Assembly: GCA_016213625.1 (NCBI GenBank)
Contig: JACQZZ010000090.1
Span: 1-57,246 of the forward strand
DNA from: Actinomycetota bacterium
GTDB lineage: Bacteria; Actinomycetota; Acidimicrobiia; Acidimicrobiales; Ilumatobacteraceae
DNA: 57,246 nucleotides
Direction of reading: 5' to 3'
The translations under genes and the position numbers were made by a program. Numbering within the stretch: position 1 is the stretch's first letter; each line of letters opens with the position of its first letter. This document shows, piece by piece, positions 24,979-32,646 of this stretch. A model generated the notes under the pieces. That model made no database searches and had not been told where the DNA came from. It saw only the letters and a list, made by a program, of their open reading frames with translations.

Positions 24979-26280
24979 ATGACTGACCGTGCAGATGCCG
25001 TGGTGATCGGCGCAGGGGTGATCGGCTCGGCCGTGGCGCTCGAACTGGCCCGGGGCGGCCGATCGGTGATCGTCGTCGACAAGGGCCCGGCCCCGGGGGC
25101 GGGTTCCACCAGCTCGTCGTCGTCCATCATCCGGTTCAGCTACTCCACCCCCGACGCGGTGCTCACCGCGTGGGAGGCTGCTGCCCTGTGGAACGACTGG
25201 GCGGGTCACCTCGGTGTGGTCGACCCCGACGGCATGGTGAAGTTCGTCCAGACCGGCATGCTCATCTTCCACACCCCGGGCAACAACACCACGCGCATCG
25301 AGGAACTGTGGAACGAGGTGGGCATCAGCTACGAGCTGCTCGACTCGGCGGCGCTGCGGGCCAGGGTGCCGGGGGTCGACATCGGTGCCTACTTCCCGCC
25401 GAAGCGCATCGACGACCCTGCGTTCGCCGACGACGCCTCATCGGAGATGACCGCGATCTACGAGCCGCTGTCGGGGTTCATCGACGATCCGATGCTGTCG
25501 GCACACAATCTTGCGTACGCCGCTCGCCACCACGGCGCACAGTTCCGGTTCCACCAGGAGGTCGTCGGGTTCGAGCAGACCGATGGCCGCGTGTCGGGCG
25601 TGCTGCTGGCAGATGGCAGCACCATTCACGCACCCGTGGTGGTCAACGTGGGCGGGCCGCACTCGTCGGGCCTGAACCGGCTGGCCGGCGTGGCCGACGG
25701 AATGCGCATCGGGAACCGGCCGCTGCGCCAGGAGGTGTTCACCGTGGAGGCACCCGAGGGCTTGCGGCTCGAGGACGGATTCCCCGCGACGGCCGACCTC
25801 GACATCGGCCAGTACATCCGCCCGCAGATCGGTGGAACCTGGTTGCTCGGCGGTACCGAGCCCGAGTGCGACGAGCTGCACTGGGTGGACGACCCCGATC
25901 AGTACGACCCGTACCCCACGGTGGAGCAGTTCGAGGTGAGCATGATGCGTGCCGCGCGGCGTGTGCCGTCGTTCGGTGTGCCGCACCGGCCGGTCGGTCT
26001 GGCCGCGCTGTACGACGTGGCCGACGACTGGGTGCCCATCTACGACAAGAGCGATCTGCCCGGCTTCTTCATGGCCTGTGGCACCAGCGGCAACCAGTTC
26101 AAGAACGCGCCGCTCGCCGGCAAGTTCATGGCGGCCATCATCGACGCCGAGGCCGCGGGTCACGACCACGATGCCGAACCCGTGCAGTACATCGGGCCGC
26201 GCACGGGCCGCGCCATCAACCTGGGCGCGTTCTCCCGACTCCGTGACAAGTCCGTCACCAGCGGTACCGTGATGGGATGA
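24979..26280 (+). CDS. DAO-type FAD-dependent oxidoreductase (sarcosine/dimethylglycine oxidase-like)
   Basis: The 433-residue flavoprotein opens with the FAD dinucleotide motif VVIGAGVIGSAVALELARGG and the following acid (VIVVDKGPAPGAGSTSSSSSI). A middle substrate domain follows, then a C-terminal GFFMACGTSGNQFKNAPLAGKF closing motif typical of the DAO superfamily. The nearest family likeness is monomeric sarcosine oxidase or D-amino-acid/amine oxidases, which oxidise N-methyl or secondary amines. It heads a same-strand run with ferredoxin, P450, HutD and a TauD-type dioxygenase, which suggests amine oxidation. Exact substrate unknown. Confidence 0.82.
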   Translation: MTDRADAVVIGAGVIGSAVALELARGGRSVIVVDKGPAPGAGSTSSSSSIIRFSYSTPDAVLTAWEAAALWNDWAGHLGVVDPDGMVKFVQTGMLIFHTPGNNTTRIEELWNEVGISYELLDSAALRARVPGVDIGAYFPPKRIDDPAFADDASSEMTAIYEPLSGFIDDPMLSAHNLAYAARHHGAQFRFHQEVVGFEQTDGRVSGVLLADGSTIHAPVVVNVGGPHSSGLNRLAGVADGMRIGNRPLRQEVFTVEAPEGLRLEDGFPATADLDIGQYIRPQIGGTWLLGGTEPECDELHWVDDPDQYDPYPTVEQFEVSMMRAARRVPSFGVPHRPVGLAALYDVADDWVPIYDKSDLPGFFMACGTSGNQFKNAPLAGKFMAAIIDAEAAGHDHDAEPVQYIGPRTGRAINLGAFSRLRDKSVTSGTVMG

Positions 26281-26294
26281 CGCCGGGGGGCGTC
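26279..26294 (+). other. Hairpin between oxidoreductase stop and ferredoxin ribosome site
   Basis: GACGCC-GGGG-GGCGTC forms a perfect 6-bp stem that includes the last two bases of the stop codon. It may be a weak attenuator or mRNA stabiliser ahead of the ferredoxin. Confidence 0.35.
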
Positions 26295-26310
26295 GTCCGA
26301 GGAGGATTCC

Positions 26311-26505
26311 GTGAAGGTTCGTGTGGAAGAAGGCTCGTGCCACGGCCATCAGAGCTGTGCCATCGCCGCGCCCGAGGTCTTCGGCGCCGACGACTACGGC
26401 AACGCCGTCGTGCTCATCCAGGGAGTCATCCCCACCGAGCTCGAGGCGAAGGTGCGCCGTGCGGAGGGCAACTGCCCCGAGCGTGCCATCGTCATCGAGG
26501 ACTGA
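26311..26505 (+). CDS. P450-type ferredoxin (single cluster, CxxHxxC variant)
   Basis: The 64-residue protein matches small ferredoxins that serve bacterial P450s. Cluster residues are C10, C16 and C55-P56. The position that would carry the fourth Cys in a 4Fe-4S protein is His13 (CHGHQSC), so it holds a 3Fe-4S cluster or an unusual His-ligated one. The GTG start is preceded by a strong GAGGAGG at 5-11 nt. It ends 3 nt before the P450, so it is very likely that enzyme's electron donor. It is the only such ferredoxin in the window and may serve other P450s here. Confidence 0.9.
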   Translation: MKVRVEEGSCHGHQSCAIAAPEVFGADDYGNAVVLIQGVIPTELEAKVRRAEGNCPERAIVIED

Positions 26506-26508
26506 GTC

Positions 26509-27705
26509 GTGAGCATCGATCCGCTCACCGACTACGACATCTTCGACTCGCAGTTCGTCATCGATCCCTTCCCGGTGATGGACCAGATCCGCGAGTCGGA
26601 GTGCCCCGTCGCGCACACCGATCGCTGGGGCGGTTCGTGGATGCCCACGCGCTACGCCGACATCGTCGCCGTGGCGCAGGAACACGACCTGTTCACGTCG
26701 CAGCAGATCCTCGTCACGGGTCCGCCGCCCGGGCAGGAGCCCGAAGGGCCCTACGCCGCGGTCGCAGCACCGCCCATCAGCAGCGATCCGCCCGAACACC
26801 ACTGGCACCGTCGGCTCATCCTGCCGTTCTTCGCTCCGCAGGCCGTGGCCAAGTTCGAGGACGGCACCCGCGAGCTGTGCAACCGGCTCATCGACGGGTT
26901 CATCGACCAGGGTGAGGCCGACGCCGCAGCCGACTACGCGCAACAGATCCCCGTGCGGGTCATCGCCACGATGCTGGGCGTGCCCACCGACCTGTCCGAC
27001 ACGTTCACGGGATGGGTGCGCGGCGTGCTGGAAGCCGGCCTGAAGGATCAGGCCATCCGCCTCGAGGCACGCAACAACATCCTCGGCTACTTCAAGCGCG
27101 AGATCGACGACCGCACGGCCAACCCACGCGAGAACGACCTCATCACCACGCTGTTGAACAGCGAGGTCGACGGCCAGAAGGTGCCCGAGGAGTACGTGCA
27201 CGGCGTGTGCAACCTGATGCTCGTGGCCGGAGTCGACACCACCTGGTCATCCATCGGCGCGGCGCTGTGGCACCTGGCCCAGCACCCCGAACACCGCCAT
27301 CAGTTGCGCGACGATCCCGAGCTGTGGCCCAGCGCCATCGAGGAACTGCTCCGCGCGTACGCGCCGGTCACGATGGCGCGCATCGTCGGGCGCGACACCG
27401 AGTTCCAGGGCTGCCCGATGAGCGCGGGCGACCGTGTGTTGATGAGCTTCCCCGCCGCCAACCGCGACCCGCGCCAGTTCGAGCGCCCCGACGAGGTCAT
27501 CCTCGATCGTGAGCACAACCGCCATGTGGCCTTCGGAGCGGGCATCCACCGGTGCGCGGGCAGCAACCTGGCCCGGCTCGAGTTGCGGGTGGCACTGCAG
27601 ACGTTCCTGGCGCGCATCCCCGACTTCGAACTGGTCGATCCGTCGGCGGTCACGTGGGCAGGCGGCCAGGTGCGCGGCCCGCGCCAGTGCAAGGTGCGCT
27701 TCTGA
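26509..27705 (+). CDS. Cytochrome P450 (second of four), ferredoxin-coupled
   Basis: The 398-residue soluble P450 has the I-helix AGVDTTWSSIG, K-helix EELLRAYAPVTMAR, and heme loop FGAGIHRCAGSNLARLE with the Cys ligand. The GTG start lies 3 nt after the ferredoxin stop. The N-terminus (DPLTDYDIFDSQFVIDPFPVMDQIRE) is of the group often near ferredoxins in actinobacteria. It hydroxylates an unknown substrate with electrons from the upstream ferredoxin. No dedicated ferredoxin reductase is present. The HutD gene overlaps its 3' end. Confidence 0.93.
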   Translation: MSIDPLTDYDIFDSQFVIDPFPVMDQIRESECPVAHTDRWGGSWMPTRYADIVAVAQEHDLFTSQQILVTGPPPGQEPEGPYAAVAAPPISSDPPEHHWHRRLILPFFAPQAVAKFEDGTRELCNRLIDGFIDQGEADAAADYAQQIPVRVIATMLGVPTDLSDTFTGWVRGVLEAGLKDQAIRLEARNNILGYFKREIDDRTANPRENDLITTLLNSEVDGQKVPEEYVHGVCNLMLVAGVDTTWSSIGAALWHLAQHPEHRHQLRDDPELWPSAIEELLRAYAPVTMARIVGRDTEFQGCPMSAGDRVLMSFPAANRDPRQFERPDEVILDREHNRHVAFGAGIHRCAGSNLARLELRVALQTFLARIPDFELVDPSAVTWAGGQVRGPRQCKVRF

Positions 27706-28256
27706 CCCACGCCGTCGTCCGTCGCTGGGCGCACGCGGTACCCGTGCCGTGGCGCAACGGGGGAGGGGTCACCCGCGAGCTGTGGCGCGAGCCCACCCAC
27801 GGCGACTCGTTCGACTGGCGGGTGTCGGTGGCGCAGGTGGACCACGACGGGCCGTTCTCCTCGTTCCCCGGTTACGAGCGGATACTCGTACTGCTCGTGG
27901 GCGCCGGCATGGATCTGCACGCCGGCGACGAGACCGTCGAGGTGCGTCCACCGCTGGGCGCGCACCGGTTCCCCGGCGAGCAACCCATCGAGGCCACATT
28001 GCCGGGCGGTCCCACCTCCGACTTCAACCTGATGTGGCGACGCGATGCCTTCGACGCCGAACTGGCGGTGGTCGCGATCGACGGCGCCGTCAGCCTGGGA
28101 GCGCTCCACCCGGTGCTGTGCTTCGTGGCCGGCGGTTCGATGCGAGTCGGTGGCGAGGACCTGCACGTCGGCGATCTCGCTCTGCTCGACGGTGCCCAGC
28201 GGGTGGAGGGGCGCGGCACCGTGCTGGTCTGCTCTCTTCGCCCGATCAGCGCCTGA
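27687..28256 (+). CDS. HutD/Ves family cupin protein
   Basis: The 189-residue protein shows the HutD hallmark VPWRNGGGVTRELWREP near its start. Two cupin-like halves follow (FPGYERILVLLVGAGMDL; HPVLCFVAGGSMRV, LHVGDLALLDG). HutD is linked to histidine-utilisation control in other bacteria and Ves to cold response, but its chemistry is unknown, and no hut genes are in the window. The GTG at 27687 overlaps the P450 by 19 bp and is the best candidate start; the only other option before the motif is CTG. This is an N-terminal choice of moderate confidence. Confidence 0.75.
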   Translation: MQGALLTHAVVRRWAHAVPVPWRNGGGVTRELWREPTHGDSFDWRVSVAQVDHDGPFSSFPGYERILVLLVGAGMDLHAGDETVEVRPPLGAHRFPGEQPIEATLPGGPTSDFNLMWRRDAFDAELAVVAIDGAVSLGALHPVLCFVAGGSMRVGGEDLHVGDLALLDGAQRVEGRGTVLVCSLRPISA

Positions 28257-28258
28257 TC

Positions 28259-28264
28259 TACGAT
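28259..28264 (+). promoter_or_regulatory. TACGAT -10 element before the dioxygenase gene
   Basis: TACGAT ends 8 nt before the ATG at 28273, with no ribosome site, again suggesting leaderless transcription. Confidence 0.35.
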
Positions 28265-28272
28265 TCGGCCCC

Positions 28273-29373
28273 ATGGTTTCGATCGCCTCCACACAGCCCA
28301 CCGACACGTCGCTGGAGATCACGTGGAGCGACGGTGTGATCAGTCGGTTCCCGTGGCTCTGGTTGCGCGACCACGCCCACGACGACGAGACGATGCACCC
28401 CGACACGCAGCAGCGCCAGCTGTTCACTGCTCGCGTACCGCGGGGCCTGCGCGGGCTGTCGGTGGCCACCGACACCGATTGGCTCGAGGTCACCTGGGAC
28501 GTCCTCGAACCGGCGTCGCGGCTGCCGGTGCAGTTCCTGGCCAAGTACCGCCTGCCGCGTCCGGCGCGTGGCACGGTCGACGTGCCCGTCACGCTCTGGA
28601 ACGCGTCGTCCATCACCACGCCCACGGTGCCGTACGACGCAGTGATCGCCAGCGATGCGGGGCTGTCGCTGTGGCTCAGCCGCACGCTGCAGTACGGGTT
28701 CTGCATCGTCGAGGGCACGCCGGCCACGGCGGCCGCCACCGAAGAGTTGCTGCGCCGCGTGTCGTACATCCGCGAGACCATCTTCGGCGGCTTCTGGGAG
28801 TTCCAGGCCGACATGAGCAAGGCCGACACGGCCTACAGCACGCTCGAGTTGCGTGGTCACACCGACGGCACCTACAGCCACGACGCGCCGGGCGCGCAGC
28901 TGCTGCACTGCTTGGAGTTCATCGGCACCGGCGGCGAGAGCACGATGGTCGACGCATTCGCCATCGCCCGGCGCATCGAAGCCGAGGCCCCCGAGCTGTT
29001 CGAGGTGCTGTGCACGGTGGCCGTGCCCGGCCAGTACCTCGGCGACGGCACGCATCTGTTGTCGGCCCGTCCCGTCTTTCGCCACGATCACACCGGCCGC
29101 CTGGTGCAGGTGTCGTTCAACAACTACGACCGGGCGCCGTTCTTGCTCGACGAGGCCGACATGGTGGCGTTCTACGACGCCATCCGCCTGTTCGACGAGA
29201 TGGCCAACGAGCCGGCGATGCAGTGGCGACACGTGTTGCAGCCGGGCGAGGCGATGCTGTTCGACAACTGGCGCGTGCTGCACGGCCGGGCCGCGTACAC
29301 CGGTGTGCGCCGCATGTGCGGCGGCTACCTCAACCGCGAAGACCTCGAGAGCCGCCTCCGCCAAATGCTCTGA
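28273..29373 (+). CDS. TauD/TfdA-type Fe(II)/2-oxoglutarate dioxygenase, gamma-butyrobetaine hydroxylase-like
   Basis: The 366-residue protein has an N-terminal DUF971-like domain (LEITWSDGVISRFPWLWLRDH), which is typical of gamma-butyrobetaine and trimethyllysine hydroxylases and absent from plain TauD. The catalytic domain then has HTDGTY (iron His-x-Asp) and the distal FDNWRVLHGR (iron His, 2-oxoglutarate Arg). It is likely to hydroxylate a trimethylammonium acid such as gamma-butyrobetaine. The context with DAO and OYE-type flavoenzymes supports quaternary amine chemistry, but the substrate is not proven. The 3' end converges on a kinase gene with a 7-bp gap. Confidence 0.87.
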   Translation: MVSIASTQPTDTSLEITWSDGVISRFPWLWLRDHAHDDETMHPDTQQRQLFTARVPRGLRGLSVATDTDWLEVTWDVLEPASRLPVQFLAKYRLPRPARGTVDVPVTLWNASSITTPTVPYDAVIASDAGLSLWLSRTLQYGFCIVEGTPATAAATEELLRRVSYIRETIFGGFWEFQADMSKADTAYSTLELRGHTDGTYSHDAPGAQLLHCLEFIGTGGESTMVDAFAIARRIEAEAPELFEVLCTVAVPGQYLGDGTHLLSARPVFRHDHTGRLVQVSFNNYDRAPFLLDEADMVAFYDAIRLFDEMANEPAMQWRHVLQPGEAMLFDNWRVLHGRAAYTGVRRMCGGYLNREDLESRLRQML

Positions 29374-29380
29374 GGGCGGG

Positions 29381-29983
29381 TCAGCCGGGGTCGAACTCCC
29401 AGGTGGCGCGGATGCTGCGGTGCAGCACGAGTTCGGCGTTCGGCTCGTCCACGTCGTCGACCCACGAACGTGCCTCGACAGGGGAGCGGCCATGCGCCTC
29501 GTGGCGGGCGACCAATCGAGCGCGACGCACCACGTCGCCGGGGCGGAGCAGCCAGCGTTCGTCGAGCAGATCGGCCACGTCGCCCCACGGTTGCTGGGGA
29601 AGCAGCAGGTAGTTGCCCTCGGTGATCACGATGTCGGCGGAGGTGGGGATGCGGATGGCGCCCGCCACGGGCTCCTCGATCTCGCGGTGGAACCGCGGGG
29701 CGAGCACGTCGTGCTCACGCCGACGGACACGATGCAGCGTGTCGATGTAGCCACGCACGTCGAACGTCTCCGGCGCGCCCTTGCGGTGGGCGAGCCCGAG
29801 GCGCGTGAGTTCCTCGTTGGCGAAGTGGAACCCGTCCATCGGTAGCAGGGCGGTCCGCTCGCCGAAGTGGGCGAGTAGTTGCTCCGCCAGCGTGCTCTTC
29901 CCCGCGCCGGGTGGCCCGGCGATGCCGAGCACGCGCCCGCCGCGAGCCACCATGGCCTCCACGCGGTCGATGATCGGGCTCAC
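29381..29983 (-). CDS. P-loop small-molecule kinase (YggC/fructokinase-like nucleoside kinase family)
   Basis: The 200-residue protein has Walker A GPPGAGKST, MDGFHFANEELTRLG (substrate Asp-Gly-Phe-His), and a base-binding ITEGNYLL strand. This fits the uridine-kinase/PanK-like group with YggC and FrcK, whose substrates are often unknown sugars or nucleosides. The GTG at 29983 overlaps the stop of the preceding OYE-type gene (GTGA), so they are coupled. A kinase tied to a demethylase-like flavoenzyme is unusual and may indicate a phosphorylated intermediate. Confidence 0.8.
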   Translation of the reverse strand: MSPIIDRVEAMVARGGRVLGIAGPPGAGKSTLAEQLLAHFGERTALLPMDGFHFANEELTRLGLAHRKGAPETFDVRGYIDTLHRVRRREHDVLAPRFHREIEEPVAGAIRIPTSADIVITEGNYLLLPQQPWGDVADLLDERWLLRPGDVVRRARLVARHEAHGRSPVEARSWVDDVDEPNAELVLHRSIRATWEFDPG

Positions 29984-32001
29984 AACGACATCCCCACGAG
30001 GCGGCCCTCGTAGATGGCATGCACCGCCAGCCGCGGTGCCGCGGCGTCGCCCACGACGTACACGTCGTCGCGGTCCTCGCCGAGTTCGTCGATCACCGCT
30101 CGCTCGGCCACGTTGGTCGTGCACAGCACCAAGGTGTCGGCCTCGACGGTGTGCTCGCTCGCGTCGAGGAGGCTGCGGACTCGCGCTGCGGTGCCGGTCC
30201 ACTCGAGCACGGCCGACTCGGTGTGCCAGGTCGTACCCAACGAGGCGAGCCGTGATCGCAGCGCGAAGTCGCCGGCGGTGCGCTGGATGAAGAAGCCCAC
30301 CATGGGGTGCGGCGTCACGATGGTGACCTGGTGGCCGCGTTCGGCGAGGAACCAGGCGGTGCCGCCGCCCCGCCAGTCGCCGGTGTCGTCGAGCAACACC
30401 ACCCGGGTGCCGGGTCGTGCTTGGAACGACAACACATCCTCCACGCTGCACACGTTGGGGTGGCCGACCCCGGGCAGCTCGGCCTGGAGCGCGAGCTGGC
30501 GTTGGAAGCCGGTGCCCGCCGGCTGCGACCCGGTGGCCATCACCACGTGCCTTGCTCCGAACGACTCGATGTCGTCGGCGGACATCGGCTGGTTCACCAG
30601 CACGCGCACGTCGAGCCGTTCCAGCTCGCGTTCGTACCACTCGATCAGTTCGGTGATCTGCGAGCGCCGTGGCTGCAGACCGGCGAGGCGGAACGCGCCA
30701 CCCAGCTCGGGTCCGGCTTCCGCGAGGGTCACGCGATGGCCCCGCTCGCCGGCCACGCGCGCGGCCTCGAGGCCCGCGGGCCCGCCTCCCACGACCAGCA
30801 CGGTGGTGGGCTCGACAGCGCGCTCGAACGTGTCGCCACCCCACTCCCACTCGCGGCCGGCCGACGGGTTGACGAGGCACGAGATCCAGTAGTCGCGAGA
30901 CCGGCGGCCCCAGCACATCTGGTTGCACGAGATGCACCCGCGCACTTCGTCGCCGCGCCCGGAGAGCGCCTTCGATGCCAGGTATGGATCGGCGATCTGC
31001 CCGCGCACGATGCTCACCATGTCGGCCTGCCCGCTGGCGATGATGTAGTCAGCGTTCTCCGGCGTGCGCACGTTGCTCTCCGCCTGCACCTTGGCGTGGC
31101 GCACGACCGCCTTCAACCGCTCGGCGTACGGCACGCCGAGCTTGTCGGCCCACTGGTACGTGGGGATGATCTTGTCGAAGCTGAAGTAGCTGCCGGTGCC
31201 GCAGGTGACGTAGTCCATCAGCTGCCGCTCGTCGTACCACTGCACGATCTCGCACAGGCTGTCGATGTCGAGGGCCACCTCGACGCCCGGGTCGATGCTG
31301 ACGGCCAGGCCGATGACGAAGTCGTCACCCACTCGCGTCCGGGTGCGCTCCATGATCTCGCGCCCGAACCTCAACCGGTTCTCCAGCGAGCCGCCCCAAC
31401 GGTCGGTGCGACGATTCGACCACGGCAGCCAGAACTGGTCGATGAGCGCGTGATATGCCGCGAACAGCTCCACTCCGTCGAACCCGCAGGCCTGCGCACG
31501 TACCGCTGCCTGCACGTATGCCTCGATGCTCTCCTCGATCTCGGCCTCGCTCATCTGATGGCTGCCGTCGGCGTCGTGGTAGGAGGGCAGCCCGGAGGGT
31601 GACCATGCCGGCTGGTAGCTGTTGTCGAAGTCGCCGTGCTGGCCCACGTGGTACATCTGGTGCAGGACCACAGCCCCGTCGGCGTGCACGGCATCGGTGA
31701 TCGCACGAAAGCCGGGGATGACCGCGTCGTCGGAGTGGAGGAAGTTGCCGCGCGTGAGCACCGCGGTGGCGTGGACCGGCATCGGTTCCACGACGATCAT
31801 CGCCGCGCCACCGCGAGCGCGTTCGCGGTAGTAGCCGAGGTGGCGTGCACCCGGCAGGCCGCCCTCCGCCATGTTCGCCGTGTGCGCGCCGAACACCACA
31901 CGGTTGCGAAGCGTCAGATGGCGCAGCTGCAGCGGCTGCGCGAGGTGCGTGAACGTGGCCAATGGATCCCCCGATCCGATTCCTTGTACGACTGTACTCA
32001 T
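29980..32001 (-). CDS. NADH:flavin oxidoreductase/Old-Yellow-Enzyme with 4Fe-4S and C-terminal NAD(P)/FAD domain
   Basis: The 673-residue multidomain flavoprotein is shaped like trimethylamine dehydrogenase, 2,4-dienoyl-CoA reductase and proline-betaine demethylases. It has an OYE barrel (about 15-340; LRNRVVFGAHTANMAEGGLP, AQACGFDGVELFAAYH), a 4Fe-4S motif with C356, C359, C363 and C375, and a C-terminal FAD domain (VLVVGGGPAGLEAARVAG) with a second NAD-binding unit. The ATG at 32001 gives a clean N-terminus; the frame upstream is a shadow. Resemblance also extends to OYEs that co-occur with mycofactocin, but no mft gene is present. Probable N-demethylation or enoyl reduction. Confidence 0.85.
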   Translation of the reverse strand: MSTVVQGIGSGDPLATFTHLAQPLQLRHLTLRNRVVFGAHTANMAEGGLPGARHLGYYRERARGGAAMIVVEPMPVHATAVLTRGNFLHSDDAVIPGFRAITDAVHADGAVVLHQMYHVGQHGDFDNSYQPAWSPSGLPSYHDADGSHQMSEAEIEESIEAYVQAAVRAQACGFDGVELFAAYHALIDQFWLPWSNRRTDRWGGSLENRLRFGREIMERTRTRVGDDFVIGLAVSIDPGVEVALDIDSLCEIVQWYDERQLMDYVTCGTGSYFSFDKIIPTYQWADKLGVPYAERLKAVVRHAKVQAESNVRTPENADYIIASGQADMVSIVRGQIADPYLASKALSGRGDEVRGCISCNQMCWGRRSRDYWISCLVNPSAGREWEWGGDTFERAVEPTTVLVVGGGPAGLEAARVAGERGHRVTLAEAGPELGGAFRLAGLQPRRSQITELIEWYERELERLDVRVLVNQPMSADDIESFGARHVVMATGSQPAGTGFQRQLALQAELPGVGHPNVCSVEDVLSFQARPGTRVVLLDDTGDWRGGGTAWFLAERGHQVTIVTPHPMVGFFIQRTAGDFALRSRLASLGTTWHTESAVLEWTGTAARVRSLLDASEHTVEADTLVLCTTNVAERAVIDELGEDRDDVYVVGDAAAPRLAVHAIYEGRLVGMSL
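31985..31998. promoter_or_regulatory. GTAC-N4-GTAC inverted repeat in a divergent gap
   Basis: Bases around 31986-31997 read GTACGACTGTAC. The repeat lies within the first codons of the leftward OYE-type gene and just upstream of the rightward methyltransferase gene, so it could act on both. It resembles the palindrome at 24944-24957. Confidence 0.3.
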
Positions 32002-32013
32002 ATCGCCGTGTGC

Positions 32014-32019
32014 GACAAT
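32014..32019 (+). promoter_or_regulatory. GACAAT -10-like element before the methyltransferase
   Basis: GACAAT ends 6 nt before the ATG at 32026. It keeps A at position 2 and T at position 6, and there is no ribosome site. Confidence 0.3.
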
Positions 32020-32025
32020 CTCGAC

Positions 32026-32646
32026 ATGAGCGACGAACGGCTGCGGGCCATCTACGCGGCCACCGACGCCGACGAGTTGCAGCAGCGGTACGACGCGTGG
32101 GCCACCGAGTACGACGCCGACCTCGAGGCGCTGTCGTACACCGCGCCGATCGCCGGCGCCGAGCAGTGCCATCGAGTGGTCGGGCCGCTGGCCACCGTGC
32201 TCGACGCCGGGTGTGGCACCGGTCTGGTGGGCGCTCGGCTGGCGGCGCTCGGCGTGGGTCGACTCGTGGGGTTCGATCTGTCGGCCGAGATGCTCCGCTG
32301 TGCCGGCGAACGTGGTGTCTACGCCGAACTCGTGCAGGGCTCGCTGCTCGAGCCGCTGCCGTTCGAACGGCACTTCGACGCGGTGGTCTCGGTGGGGACG
32401 TTCACGTTCGGCCACGTCGGCCCCGACGCGCTGGCACACCTTCCTGCGGTGGTGCGGCCCGACGGTTTCGTCGTGATGACGTTCCGCGACGACGTGATGC
32501 GCGACATGGGTTTCGACCGGGCGGTCGAACGACTCGAACGCGACGGCGTGTGGCGGTTGGAGGATCGGTCCGACCCGGCGCCGCTCATCGTGGAGGACGG
32601 CGTGGGAGCCGACATGCGTGTCTGGACCTGGAGGGTGCTCGGATGA
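32026..32646 (+). CDS. Class I SAM-dependent methyltransferase
   Basis: The 206-residue methyltransferase has motif I VLDAGCGTGLVG (about residues 58-69), an acidic motif II region (VGFDLSAEMLRCAG), FDAVVSVGTFTFGHVG and PDGFVVMTFRDD. The substrate is unknown; the N-terminal ADELQQRYDAWATEYDADL is common in methyltransferase-like proteins of the Williams-Beuren/METTL27 group. It overlaps the next P450 start (ATGA). Methyltransferase and P450 made together suggest tailoring of one small molecule. Confidence 0.85.
   Translation: MSDERLRAIYAATDADELQQRYDAWATEYDADLEALSYTAPIAGAEQCHRVVGPLATVLDAGCGTGLVGARLAALGVGRLVGFDLSAEMLRCAGERGVYAELVQGSLLEPLPFERHFDAVVSVGTFTFGHVGPDALAHLPAVVRPDGFVVMTFRDDVMRDMGFDRAVERLERDGVWRLEDRSDPAPLIVEDGVGADMRVWTWRVLG

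Noticed and set aside
29980..32001. Mycofactocin system
   Set aside because: The OYE-like protein resembles enzymes that co-occur with mycofactocin, but no precursor peptide, radical-SAM maturase or glycosyltransferase is in the window.
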